64,000 nucleotides of DNA from Achromobacter sp. UMC46 (GTDB taxonomy: Bacteria; Pseudomonadota; Gammaproteobacteria; Burkholderiales; Burkholderiaceae_B). How positions within the stretch are numbered: position 1 is the stretch's first letter; every line of letters begins with the position of its first letter. Shown piece after piece: positions 37,790 through 46,240 of the stretch. Location: assembly GCF_014170335.1 (NCBI RefSeq), contig NZ_LZZS01000031.1:111079-175078 (forward strand). Reading direction: 5' to 3'. The notes beneath the pieces are model-generated. The model was given only the letters and a program-made list of their open reading frames with translations, was not told the origin of the DNA and did no database searches. The position numbers were made by a program, and so were the translations under genes.

Positions 37790-38527
37790 ATGATTTCGTT
37801 CGAAGGACAGGTGGCCGTCATCACCGGCGCAGGCAACGGCATTGGTTTGGCGACGGCGCGGCTGATGGCCGCCCACGGCGCCCGGCTGGTGCTGACCGAT
37901 ATCGACAACACGCGCCTGGAGGCGATCGCGGCCGAGCTGGATCCCAGCGGCCAGCGGGTCTACACGCACGCGCTGGACGTGTCCGTGTCGCATGATTGCG
38001 AGCGGGTGTTCGAGTCCGCGGCCAAGCAGTTCGGCGGGCTGGACCATCTGGTCCACTGCGCCGGCATCTACCCGGAACAGCTGGTCAAGGACACCAGCGA
38101 CGAAGCCTGGCGCACGCTGATGCGCGTGAACCTGGACGGCACGTTCTACGTGTGCCGCGCGGCCCAGCGCCATCTGCGCCATAACGGGTCGATCGTGTTG
38201 CTGACGTCGCTGGCCGCCCAGCGCGGCAGTTACGCGCACGCCGCCTATTCGGCGTCCAAGGGCGCCGTGCAGAGCTTCACGCGCAGCCTGGCGCTGGAAT
38301 TAGCGCCGCAGATCCGCGTGAACGCGGTGGCGCCCGGCATCATCGCGACGTCCATGACGCATGACCTGATCGGCCAGAAGGGCGCGCAGCTGCTGGAAAG
38401 CACGCCCTTGCGCCGCTTCGGCACGGCCGAGGAAATCGCCGGGTCGATCGCGTTCCTGTGTTCGCCGCTGGCGGGCTTCGTGACCGGCGAAGTCATGCAG
38501 GTCAACGGCGGCATCTATATCGCTTAA
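37790..38527 (+). CDS. SDR family oxidoreductase
   Basis: A 245-residue classical SDR: TGAGNGIGLATARLM near the N-terminus, VHCAGIYPEQ (NNAG variant), LLTSLAAQRGSYAHAAYSASKGAVQSF (Ser, Tyr-x-x-x-Lys) and C-terminal FVTGEVMQVNGGIYIA. Good ribosome site (GGAGACAGG). Divergent from the main operon and followed immediately by its GntR regulator. It probably carries out a dehydrogenation step in the same route. Confidence 0.9.
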   Translation: MISFEGQVAVITGAGNGIGLATARLMAAHGARLVLTDIDNTRLEAIAAELDPSGQRVYTHALDVSVSHDCERVFESAAKQFGGLDHLVHCAGIYPEQLVKDTSDEAWRTLMRVNLDGTFYVCRAAQRHLRHNGSIVLLTSLAAQRGSYAHAAYSASKGAVQSFTRSLALELAPQIRVNAVAPGIIATSMTHDLIGQKGAQLLESTPLRRFGTAEEIAGSIAFLCSPLAGFVTGEVMQVNGGIYIA

Positions 38528-38564
38528 AGTGCAGGACGCCGCCATCACGATCCGACGACTTTCC

Positions 38565-39311
38565 ATGCAGCCCACACCAGAACAGGACCCGCCGCGCGCC
38601 GCGCCCAAGAGTTCGCTTTCCGCGGCCTTGGGCGACGCGCTGGCCGAGCAGATACGCCAGGGGGTGCTGGCCCCCGGCGACCGCCTGCCCACCGAAAAGC
38701 AGCTGACCGAAACCTATTCCGTCAGCCGCGCGGTCGTGCGCGAAGCGTTGGCCCGCCTGAAGTCGGAAGGGCTGATCACATCGCAGCAGGGCAGCGGCGT
38801 GTTCGTCGATCCGAATTTCCAGCGCAACGCGTTCCGCATCGCCGCACCCACGCCGGGCGACAGCCAGGACCTGGAACACATCCTCGAACTGATGCTGTCC
38901 ATCGAAGTCACCGCCGCGCGCTACGCGGCGCAGCGCCGCACCGAGCAAGACTTGAAGAAGATCCGCCAGGCGCTGGTGGGCATGGAATATGCGCTGATCA
39001 ACGACAAGCTGGGCGACGAAGAGGACTACCAGTTCCATCAGGCCATCGTGCAGGCCACGCATAACCCGCACCTGGTCGCGTTGAACGACTATCTGGAAGC
39101 CAATGTGCGCCGGGTGATCCGCAGCGCCCGCCACAACACGGCAAGCCGGTACGCCGAGCGCATGGCCGCCGTGCAAAGCGAACACCAGGTCATCTTCGCC
39201 GCGATCGAAGGGGCCGACCCGGACGCCGCCGGACGTGCGGCCGAGCAGCACCTGCGCAACGCCGCCGACCGCTTGCGCCTGTTCCAGGCCGAACGCCCCG
39301 CGCCGGTCTAG
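38565..39311 (+). CDS. GntR family transcriptional regulator, FCD subfamily
   Basis: A 248-residue FadR-type regulator: winged helix at ~20-85 (AEQIRQGVLAPGDRLPTEKQLTETYSVSRAVVREALARLKSEGLITSQQGSGVFV) and an all-helical FCD domain with typical DYQFHQAIVQATHNPHL and EHQVIFAAIEGADPDAA. A GTG at 38529, two bases after the SDR stop, is an alternative start; ATG 38565 gives the usual N-terminus. It probably represses the divergent 25.5-37.5 kb operon and its own SDR-gntR unit through the TAAGTTGTC sites. Confidence 0.9.
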   Translation: MQPTPEQDPPRAAPKSSLSAALGDALAEQIRQGVLAPGDRLPTEKQLTETYSVSRAVVREALARLKSEGLITSQQGSGVFVDPNFQRNAFRIAAPTPGDSQDLEHILELMLSIEVTAARYAAQRRTEQDLKKIRQALVGMEYALINDKLGDEEDYQFHQAIVQATHNPHLVALNDYLEANVRRVIRSARHNTASRYAERMAAVQSEHQVIFAAIEGADPDAAGRAAEQHLRNAADRLRLFQAERPAPV

Positions 39312-39332
39312 GCGGGCGGGGCGCGGGCAGGC

Positions 39333-40670
39333 CTACGCGAAGGTCTGTTCCATCTCGCGGCGGAATTGCACCGCCGTCGAGCTCTCGTCGTACTCCACGT
39401 CGCGCCAGCGTATCGCCTGCGACTGGCGCACCGGGTGCTTCAGTTTGACCTGATGCGACAGGCCCAGCGGCAGATAGCCTTCTTCGACCGAGTCCCGTGC
39501 AGGCATCAGCCGGCCGTACACCGTATAGCCCCCTTCGCCGTCCAGCAACTGGCCGGCTTGCAGGTCGCGCTTGGCGGTGGCCACCACGTCGCCATGCCAG
39601 CCGGCGGGCGCGCCCGTGGGTTCGCGCCGCAGGCCGACGCTGGCCACGCTGATGCCGAGTTCAAGCCCGATCAGGTGATAGGGCTTGTACATGGCGGTGT
39701 AGTTGCCGCTGGGGTCCGTGACCAGCCCATATTCCTGGAAGCAGCGCCGCACGTAATCGCTGTCGGCGGCCAGCGTCACGTAGACGCCCCAGCGCAGGTC
39801 GCGGAACACCGGGCGGCCGTCGCGTTCCAGGGACGAGATCACCTCCACCTGCCCGCGATGGTGCAGGATGCCGCCGTCTTCGCGTGGCCGCAGCACGCGC
39901 GCCAGGTCGTCCACGCCGCACGGCGGGAAATGCAGGCCCGACGGCGACGGCAGCAGGCCGGTGGCGTTGGACACCGCCGCCATTTCGATGGCGCTCTTCG
40001 TGCCGTCCAGGAAGCTGTTGAACATCTGCGCGTTGAAGTCGCCGGCCGCCACCATTTCGGCGGTGAAGCCGTAGTAGGGCCAGACCGTGTCCGGGGTGGA
40101 CGTGTGGAATTCCGGCAGGTACTTCGTGCCCTTGCCCGCGGCCATCACTTCAAAGCCGGCGGCACGCGCCCAGTCCACCATTTCGCAGATCAGCGCCGGC
40201 TGGTCGCCGTAGGCCAGCGAATACACGATGCCCGCCTCGCGCGCGCGGCGCGCCAGCAGCGGGCCGGCCAGCGCGTCGGCTTCGACGTTGACCATGATGA
40301 TGTGCTTGCCGTGCTCGCAGCAGGCCAGCACGTGGCCGATGCCGGCCGCGGCCTGTCCGGTCGCGTCGATGACGATGTCGACGTCGGGGCTGGCGATGAT
40401 GGCGTAGGGGTCGTCGCTGAAATAGACCTTGCCGTTCTTCAGCGCGTCATTGGTGCTGGCGGCGTTCAGTGCGCTGGCCGGCCAGCCCACGCGGGTCAGC
40501 GCGGCGCGGGCGCGGGCGGGCGCCAGGTCCGCCACCGCCACCAGCCGCATCCCCGGCGTGCGGGGGGCCTGGCTCATGAACATCGCGCCGAACTTTCCGG
40601 CGCCCAGCAATGCAACTCGCAAAGGCTTGTGGTCGGCTTCTCGCTGCTTGAGCAGGCGGTGCAGATTCAT
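39333..40670 (-). CDS. NAD(P)-dependent oxidoreductase with C-terminal SAF domain
   Basis: A 445-residue protein. N-terminal Rossmann domain (LRVALLGAGKFGAMFMSQA, then VDIVIDATGQAAAGIGHVLACCEHGKHIIMVNVE) resembles homoserine dehydrogenase/Gfo-Idh folds. The C-terminal part (DVVATAKRDLQAGQLLDGEGGYTVYGRLMPA) is a SAF domain like those of sugar-acid dehydratases and FlgA. It lacks the catalytic region of true homoserine dehydrogenase. Such proteins are found in catabolic clusters for sugar acids and branched polyols; its exact reaction is unknown. It is convergent with the GntR gene (21-bp gap), so membership in the island is likely but not certain. Confidence 0.85.
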   Translation of the reverse strand: MNLHRLLKQREADHKPLRVALLGAGKFGAMFMSQAPRTPGMRLVAVADLAPARARAALTRVGWPASALNAASTNDALKNGKVYFSDDPYAIIASPDVDIVIDATGQAAAGIGHVLACCEHGKHIIMVNVEADALAGPLLARRAREAGIVYSLAYGDQPALICEMVDWARAAGFEVMAAGKGTKYLPEFHTSTPDTVWPYYGFTAEMVAAGDFNAQMFNSFLDGTKSAIEMAAVSNATGLLPSPSGLHFPPCGVDDLARVLRPREDGGILHHRGQVEVISSLERDGRPVFRDLRWGVYVTLAADSDYVRRCFQEYGLVTDPSGNYTAMYKPYHLIGLELGISVASVGLRREPTGAPAGWHGDVVATAKRDLQAGQLLDGEGGYTVYGRLMPARDSVEEGYLPLGLSHQVKLKHPVRQSQAIRWRDVEYDESSTAVQFRREMEQTFA

Positions 40671-40751
40671 GGTGCGGGCTCCTCCGGGGTGGGGGTACAG
40701 CCAACACAGAATAGTCCTAAATCATGACCGCTGAACAGGACCGGCCCGGAC

Positions 40752-41312
40752 TCATTCGTCTGCCGTATAGAGCTCGCCCGCCAGCACATTGCGCCAGTTC
40801 GCCCAGGTGATGCGGGGGCGGTCGGCAACCTGCCGGTTGTAGGGCGCGTCGAACAGGATGTGCTTCCAGCGCGGCTTGACCGCGCCTTCGATCAGCGGCT
40901 TGTCGTCGATCAGCAGATGGCCGTGCACCAGGGTCTTGTCCTTGGTCAGGATCAGCCGGTTGGTGGCCTCGCGCCCCAGGTGTTTTTCGACCCACAGGTA
41001 TTTTTCCGCCACGCAGTTCTCGAACTGCGACAGCGGCGACGTGCAGATCCGCACGTCCATCCCCAAGGCCAGCAGTTCGCGCACGGCCTCCAGCGCGCCC
41101 GGTACGGGCGGCAGGTTGCGGATGAATCCCGGGGCGGTGTAGATGGCCTCGGCCATGCCGCGCAATTCCGGGGCGTAGTCCTGACGGATGTAGAACGATT
41201 TCCGGTCTTCGAATTCGACCGGTGCGATGTCTGGATGGCGGGCGCGCCAGGCGTCGATGAACGCGTGTTCGAAATCGGCCAGCACGCCGTCTTGGTCCAG
41301 CAGGATGATCAT
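40752..41312 (-). CDS. 5'(3')-deoxyribonucleotidase-like HAD phosphatase
   Basis: A 186-residue HAD-superfamily protein of the NT5C group. The nucleophile motif LLDQDGVLADFE is at the very N-terminus, motif II in RICTSPLSQFEN, and the acidic motif in LLIDDKPLIEG. It should dephosphorylate deoxyribonucleoside monophosphates in the cytoplasm. ATG 41312 was chosen so that motif I starts at residue 3, as in the family; the frame opens at 41333. It precedes no obvious operon partner. Confidence 0.87.
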   Translation of the reverse strand: MIILLDQDGVLADFEHAFIDAWRARHPDIAPVEFEDRKSFYIRQDYAPELRGMAEAIYTAPGFIRNLPPVPGALEAVRELLALGMDVRICTSPLSQFENCVAEKYLWVEKHLGREATNRLILTKDKTLVHGHLLIDDKPLIEGAVKPRWKHILFDAPYNRQVADRPRITWANWRNVLAGELYTADE

Positions 41313-41357
41313 GATGATCCCGGGTCGTTGCAACCGGGTGATTGTGCCAGAGCGGGG

Positions 41358-41888
41358 CTATCTGCCGCCGGGCCGAGACTGCGCGACGATGCGGTAGCGG
41401 CTGCCGCCCGTGAGCGATTCGGACGCCACCAGCACCATGCGGTCATAGCGCCAGGAAAGCGGCGCCGGCGTGGCGTCGGGCGGCTCGGGATGTTCGATAT
41501 TGCGCAGCAAGGTCACGTGCGGGCGGAAGGGTTGGGGCGGGGCGGCCAGGCCGAAGCCGGTCAGCCATTGCCACAGCCCGTCGTGCGCCGCCTGCAAACC
41601 GGCGGGCGTCTGGCGCGGGCCGGCCCAGAGGATGCGCTGGCGGCTGAAGACGCCGTAGTGGTTCAGGGCCATCTCGCCCGCAGCCAGCCGGTGTTCCGGC
41701 GTGGCGGCGGCCAGCGTGTCAGCCAATTGCGCGTCGACCGGCCCCAGGAAGGCCAGAGTCAGGTGCAGCGTCTCGGTGCGCATGACGCGTCCGCCCGTCG
41801 TCAGCCGGGCCTGTTCCGCCCAGCCGGCCAGCGACGCGGCAAGCGGGGGCGACGGCCACAGGGCGAAGAAGAGGCGAACGGTGGACAT
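41358..41888 (-). CDS. thpR: RNA 2',3'-cyclic phosphodiesterase
   Basis: A 176-residue 2H-phosphoesterase. Two His-x-Thr-x motifs are visible: HLTLAFLG at ~residue 42 and HVTLLRN at ~residue 124. MSTVRLFFALWP is a typical start. The enzyme opens 2',3'-cyclic phosphate ends on RNA or ligates tRNA halves in vitro. Located between the nucleotidase and cheD. Confidence 0.92.
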   Translation of the reverse strand: MSTVRLFFALWPSPPLAASLAGWAEQARLTTGGRVMRTETLHLTLAFLGPVDAQLADTLAAATPEHRLAAGEMALNHYGVFSRQRILWAGPRQTPAGLQAAHDGLWQWLTGFGLAAPPQPFRPHVTLLRNIEHPEPPDATPAPLSWRYDRMVLVASESLTGGSRYRIVAQSRPGGR

Positions 41889-41987
41889 GCGCCGATTGTA
41901 GGCGCGGCGCGCCCTACGCGATCCACCGCATCTCGGACGGCGAGGTCGCCAGTTCCGCCAGTTTCGGGTTCTGAAGGGCGCCGCGCG

Positions 41988-42734
41988 TCAGCCGTCGGTG
42001 GTTTCCGATTTGCGCAGGCGGCTCAGCGCGGTGTCGAAGCGTTCGACGCCAGGGCGGGCCGGCCGGTCGAAACGCTCGACGCCAGGGCGCGCGGGCTTGT
42101 CGAAACGCTCCACGCCGGGACGGGTGAAGCGTTCGACGCGCGGCGGGCTTTGCGTCTTGGCCTGCACGCTCTGGGCCGCCGCCTGCTCGCGCTTGGCGAT
42201 GATCTCTTCGGCGCGCTGGTGATGCGGCGCCATCTTGCGCACCATCACGCGGCCATCGCGCGGGAAATAGTTGATGCGGCGGGCGTGCACGTCGCCCAGG
42301 TCCTGCGCCTTGACCGGGATGCCTTCGGTCCTCAGGTAGTTCAGGACGAATTCGCCGTTGCGTTCGCCGATGTTCATCTGCTGCATGGCGCTCAGCACCG
42401 CGCCGCCGCCGAACACCTTGGCTTCCAGGCGGTCGCGCACGGCGCCCGCCTTCAGCAGTTCGTTGATCAGCACTTCCATGGCGAAGGCGCCATAGCGCAT
42501 CGTGGCGGATGCGGGGGACTGCATGTCGCCTTCCGGCAACATGAAATGGTTCATGCCGCCCACGCCCTTCACCGGATCGTGGATACAAGCGGCGACACAC
42601 GACCCGAGTACGGTCGAGATCATCAGGTCTTCGTCGGTGACGTAGTACTCGTTGGGAAGTACTTTCACCGCCTGACACTGGAACGCGCTATCGAAATAGT
42701 GGCGCGTTGCACGGGCTTCAAGACGGGCGACCAT
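41988..42734 (-). CDS. cheD: Chemoreceptor glutamine deamidase CheD with C-terminal repeat tail
   Basis: A 248-residue protein. Residues 1-170 match CheD: catalytic Cys46 in [13 protein letters not shown], His63 in [11 protein letters not shown], and [27 protein letters not shown]. CheD deamidates glutamines of chemoreceptors. Residues ~198-235 are four copies of a short unit ending (P)GVERF(D), the last two 12 residues apart ([11 protein letters not shown]), encoded by 36-bp DNA repeats at about 42030-42130. Such a tail is unusual in CheD. ATG 42734 was chosen by homology; the frame stays open upstream without similarity. No other chemotaxis gene is nearby. Confidence 0.9.
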   Translation of the reverse strand: MVARLEARATRHYFDSAFQCQAVKVLPNEYYVTDEDLMISTVLGSCVAACIHDPVKGVGGMNHFMLPEGDMQSPASATMRYGAFAMEVLINELLKAGAVRDRLEAKVFGGGAVLSAMQQMNIGERNGEFVLNYLRTEGIPVKAQDLGDVHARRINYFPRDGRVMVRKMAPHHQRAEEIIAKREQAAAQSVQAKTQSPPRVERFTRPGVERFDKPARPGVERFDRPARPGVERFDTALSRLRKSETTDG

Positions 42735-43102
42735 GGGACTTAAGGGGCAAGGACAGCGATTGGGACACGAAGGACGGCGCTCGGTAAAACAATGAATGTT
42801 GCAAAAAGTGTATAAAAATGTCGCTTTATTCTTGCATACCCCAGCAAACAATGGGAGAAATGCTTGTAACCGTGACGATGTAATACGTCCCTGATTTTTA
42901 TCGTGCTTTGTCGCTTTTTCCTTTCCTGGCAGGACGCCAGGGTGGTTGGGCAAGCGCCCGCAGGCGTTTGCGGGCGTCCACTCAAACGGCTTGCAACCAT
43001 CGTACCCGGGCGGTTTGCGCGCCTTTCTTCGGATCACGGGGAGGATCGGGCTTTATACGTGGCTTTAGGGGGGGGCGACTACCCGGCAACAGCCGGGCAG
43101 CG
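42735..43102. other. Intergenic region upstream of cheD
   Basis: These 368 bases between ftsX and cheD have lower GC than the surroundings in their left part and no convincing gene. Several A/T-rich stretches on the minus strand could hold the cheD promoter; a flagellar sigma-28 consensus could not be confirmed. At the right end a weak hairpin CCCGGC/GCCGGG (43082-43097) follows the ftsX stop. Confidence 0.45.
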
Positions 43103-44011
43103 TCAGAAGCGCGTGCTGCGCGTGACCGACCAGCGCGCCGACAGCGCGCCCAGGGCGGCCGAGGCGGCCACGGCCGCGATCAGCACCGAAGCGCCGGGCA
43201 GATGCAGGGCGAATTCGGCGCCATAGCTGCGCGCCAGGCTCAGCAGGGCGTCATTCAGCGGCGACAGCGCGATGGCCGCCACGCCGATGGCCAGCAACGA
43301 GGCCACGGCGCCCGACAGCGCGCCCAGATACAGGAAGGGCCGGCGCACGAAGGACTCGGTCGCGCCCACCAGGCGGGCCACACCGATTTCCTCGCGCTGC
43401 GACAACGCCTGCATGCGCACGGTGTTGAACACGGTGGCCAGCACCACGACCGCCACGCAGGCGGCCAGGAAACCCAGGCCGATGCGGGCGAACCGCAAGA
43501 TGGCTTCCAGCCGCTGCACCCAGGCGCTGTCCAGCTGCACCAGGTCCACGTGGTTCCATTGTTTCCACGCGCCGGCCAACTTGTCGGCACGTCCGGCCAG
43601 GTTGTCGCCGTCGGCCAGCGTCACGACCACGGCGTCCGGCAGCGGGTTGCCCGGCAGCACGGCCAGCGCCTGCTGCCAGGCCGGATTGGCGCGCAGATCA
43701 GCCAGCGCGGCGTCGCGTCCCACGACCCGCACCGCGCGCACGTCTTGCGAATAGTCGTCCTTGATGCGTTTGGCCACGTCGGCGGCAGCCCCGGCGGGGG
43801 CGTCCACGCGCATGAACACCGTGACTTCGGGGGTGACGGACATCTCGCGCGCCACCGGCTGGACCGATACCAGGATGGCGCTGCCCAACAGCGGCAGGGC
43901 CAGGGCCAGCGACATGACCAGCAGGTTGGCCAGCGACGAGAACGGCTGCTTGGCCAGGCGGCGCAAGGTGACCATGAGCGCATAGCGGTGTTGCCGCAAC
44001 CAGGCGTTCAT
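43103..44011 (-). CDS. ftsX: Cell division protein FtsX
   Basis: A 302-residue permease-like division protein with four membrane segments: one at ~25-48, and three after ~175 (LGFLAACVAVVVLATVFNTVRM, YLGALSGAVASLLAIGVAAIALS, VLIAAVAASAALGAL). The large periplasmic loop lies between the first and second. REEIGVARLVGATESFVRRPFLY is the conserved cytoplasmic loop. It acts with FtsE at the septum to activate peptidoglycan hydrolases. Start ATG 44011 overlaps the ftsE stop. Confidence 0.95.
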   Translation of the reverse strand: MNAWLRQHRYALMVTLRRLAKQPFSSLANLLVMSLALALPLLGSAILVSVQPVAREMSVTPEVTVFMRVDAPAGAAADVAKRIKDDYSQDVRAVRVVGRDAALADLRANPAWQQALAVLPGNPLPDAVVVTLADGDNLAGRADKLAGAWKQWNHVDLVQLDSAWVQRLEAILRFARIGLGFLAACVAVVVLATVFNTVRMQALSQREEIGVARLVGATESFVRRPFLYLGALSGAVASLLAIGVAAIALSPLNDALLSLARSYGAEFALHLPGASVLIAAVAASAALGALSARWSVTRSTRF

Positions 44012-44769
44012 GCCGATTCTCCCGGGTGTCCGAACCCAGGTTCGGCGCGGCTGCCGCCTGCGCGGGCAGGGGCAGCCTGCGCCTGCCCGGCGTCGGGCGG
44101 GGGGGCCGTGCCGTTGGAATCGGCGAACTTGCCCGGATCGATGCGCAAGGTGCGGCTGGCGTAGCGCGCCATGAGGTCCTGGTCGTGCGAGGCGATCAGC
44201 GTCGTGACGCCGACGCGGTTGAAGTCGCGGAACACGTTCATGATGCGTTGCGCGTTGTCGTGGTCGAGGTTGGCGGTGGGCTCGTCGGCGATCAGGATGG
44301 CGGGCCGGTTCACGATGGCCCGCGCGATCGCCAGGCGCTGCTGCTCGCCACCTGACAGTTCGATGGGGTTCATGTCTTCCTTGCCCGACAGGCCCACCTT
44401 GTCCAGCGCGGCGCGGGCGCGCGAGGCCGCCGAATCCCAGGGGTGCCCCTGGACGGCCAGCGGCAGCATTACATTTTCGAACGCGCTTCGATCGAACAGC
44501 AGGTGGGTGTCTTGCAAGATGACGCCGACCGCGCGGCGCAGGTACGGCCGGGCGCGGGATGGCAGCTTGTCCAGCCGTTGGCCGTTGACCTGGATGGACC
44601 CGCGGCTGGCGGGCTCCAGCCCGCCGATCAGCTTGAGCAGCGTGGACTTACCGGCGCCGGACGGCCCCGATACGAAAACGAATTCTCCCGCGCTGACGCG
44701 GAAGTTGATGTCGGCCAGAATATTGCGGCCGCGACCATATGATTTGAATACGTGTTGGAATTCGATCAT
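44008..44769 (-). CDS. ftsE: Cell division ATP-binding protein FtsE
   Basis: A 253-residue ABC ATPase: Walker A GPSGAGKST, signature LSGGEQQRLAIARA, Walker B ILIADEPTANLD, H-loop TLIASHDQDLM. Typical FtsE is ~220 residues; here a Pro/Ala/Gly-rich tail of about 30 residues (NGTAPPPDAGQAQAAPARAGG) is added. ATG 44769 (MIEFQHVFKSYG) is the family start. It forms the complex with FtsX. Divergent from the aap operon. Confidence 0.95.
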   Translation of the reverse strand: MIEFQHVFKSYGRGRNILADINFRVSAGEFVFVSGPSGAGKSTLLKLIGGLEPASRGSIQVNGQRLDKLPSRARPYLRRAVGVILQDTHLLFDRSAFENVMLPLAVQGHPWDSAASRARAALDKVGLSGKEDMNPIELSGGEQQRLAIARAIVNRPAILIADEPTANLDHDNAQRIMNVFRDFNRVGVTTLIASHDQDLMARYASRTLRIDPGKFADSNGTAPPPDAGQAQAAPARAGGSRAEPGFGHPGESA

Positions 44770-45094
44770 GGCGGCTGTCAGATGAAGCCGCAATAGTAAC
44801 TCGGGGACAGTAAGGTGGCCTAAGCCTGTCGGCGGCCGGGCTGTGAAAAAGCGTATCCATGTGACCAATTGGTCACGTTTTGCCCAGAACGAAATGAATG
44901 CGTCTCAGGGCAAATCCCAGGCGCTAAAACACGTCCCCGTTTTCGTTCGAAAACATCGTTTGATTTCGCCAGTGTCCCTATATTTCAAGGGAATTCCCGG
45001 ATGCGCCGCGTGCTGCGCGGACGCTACCATCCGCCCCATGCGTCGGCCCAACCCGGCCCGCGTACGGCTCGATTTATCCCACACGGAGATCACG
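44770..45094. promoter_or_regulatory. Divergent control region between ftsE and aapJ with two perfect dyads
   Basis: The 325-bp gap holds GTGACCAATTGGTCAC, a perfect 16-bp palindrome at 44861-44876, and GTTTTCG-TT-CGAAAAC, an inverted repeat at 44939-44954. Both are placed to control transcription of aapJ (ATG 45095) or ftsE (ATG 44769). The binding proteins are unknown. No gene was seen here. Confidence 0.55.
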
Positions 45095-46111
45095 ATGAAA
45101 GTACTGAAACTCGCTGCTATTGGCGCGGCACTGTTCGCTGCATCCGCGGCTGCCAATGCGGGCGCGACCTTCGATAACGTCAAGAAGAAAGGGTTTGTCC
45201 AATGCGGGGTTTCGACCGGCATTCCGGGTTTCTCGATCGCCGACAGCAAGGGTGAATACAAGGGTATCGACGTGGACCTGTGCCGCGCCATCGCCTCGAC
45301 CATGTTCGGCGACGCTACCAAGGTCAAGTTCACCCCGCTGAACACGCAGCAACGCTTCACCGCGCTGCAGTCCGGCGAAATCGACGTGCTGACCCGCAAC
45401 ACCACCGTGACGCTGACCCGCGACACGACGCTGGGCCTGATTGGCGTGGGCGTGAACTACTACGACTCGCAAGGCGTCATGGTCTCGAAGGACCTGAACG
45501 TCAAGAGCGCCAAGGAACTGAACGGCGCCACCATCTGCGTGCAGCCGGGCACCACCACCGAACTGAACCTGGCTGACTGGTTCCGTGGCCAGAAGATCGA
45601 ATTCAAGCCTGTCGTGATCGACAAGTACGACGAAATCATCCGCGCCTTCTCGGCTGGCCGCTGCGACGCCTTCACGACCGACAAGTCGCAGCTGGCGTCC
45701 ACCCGCACCACGCTCGAGAATCCGGACAAGTTCGTCATCCTGCCGGAAGACTTCTCCAAGGAGCCGCTGGGTCCCATGGTCCGCCAGGGCGACGAGCAAT
45801 GGTTCAACGTGGTCCGCTGGTCGCTGAACGCCATGCTGGAAGCCGAGGAATACGGCATCACCAAGGCGAACGTCGAAGAAATGGCCAAGAGCCCCAACCC
45901 CAACATTCAGCGCATCCTGGGCGTGACCCCGGGCATGGGCAAGAACCTGGGCGTGGACGACAAGTGGGCATTCAACATCATCAAGAACGTGGGCAACTAC
46001 GGTGAAAGCTTCGAAAACACGCTGGGCAAGAACAGCGCGATGAAGCTGGAGCGTGGGTTGAACGCGTCGTACAAGCAAGGCGGTTTGATGTACGGCTGGC
46101 CGGTGCGTTAA
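45095..46111 (+). CDS. aapJ: General L-amino acid ABC transporter substrate-binding protein
   Basis: A 338-residue periplasmic protein. Signal peptide MKVLKLAAIGAALFAASAAANA, then GATFDNVKKKGFVQCGVSTGIPGFSIAD, the usual AapJ opening of a polar amino acid binding protein. The C-terminal YGESFENTLGKNSAMKLERGLNASYKQGGLMYGWPVR is strongly conserved in AapJ/BztA. It binds glutamate and other L-amino acids. First gene of the aapJQMP operon; a strong hairpin follows it. Confidence 0.96.
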   Translation: MKVLKLAAIGAALFAASAAANAGATFDNVKKKGFVQCGVSTGIPGFSIADSKGEYKGIDVDLCRAIASTMFGDATKVKFTPLNTQQRFTALQSGEIDVLTRNTTVTLTRDTTLGLIGVGVNYYDSQGVMVSKDLNVKSAKELNGATICVQPGTTTELNLADWFRGQKIEFKPVVIDKYDEIIRAFSAGRCDAFTTDKSQLASTRTTLENPDKFVILPEDFSKEPLGPMVRQGDEQWFNVVRWSLNAMLEAEEYGITKANVEEMAKSPNPNIQRILGVTPGMGKNLGVDDKWAFNIIKNVGNYGESFENTLGKNSAMKLERGLNASYKQGGLMYGWPVR

Positions 46112-46125
46112 CACACGGCTGCCTG

Positions 46126-46154
46126 GCAAAACGGAGCCTCGGGCTCCGTTTTGC
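46126..46154. terminator. Intra-operon hairpin after aapJ
   Basis: GCAAAACGGAGCC (46126-46138) and GGCTCCGTTTTGC (46142-46154) form a perfect 13-bp stem with a 3-base loop and T-rich 3' arm. Its place between aapJ and aapQ suggests partial termination or mRNA protection so that more binding protein than permease is made. Confidence 0.8.
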
Positions 46155-46240
46155 CTACCCCGCCATAGAGCGGGCGGCAGGAGTGGGGGGCGTGGCCTTG
46201 CCGGCGTTGCCACCCGGTGTACGACTTCTGTAGATTCAAC

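Noticed and set aside
39333..40670. Annotation as homoserine dehydrogenase
   Set aside because: Only the nucleotide-binding fold is similar. The homoserine dehydrogenase catalytic region is missing and a SAF domain takes its place.
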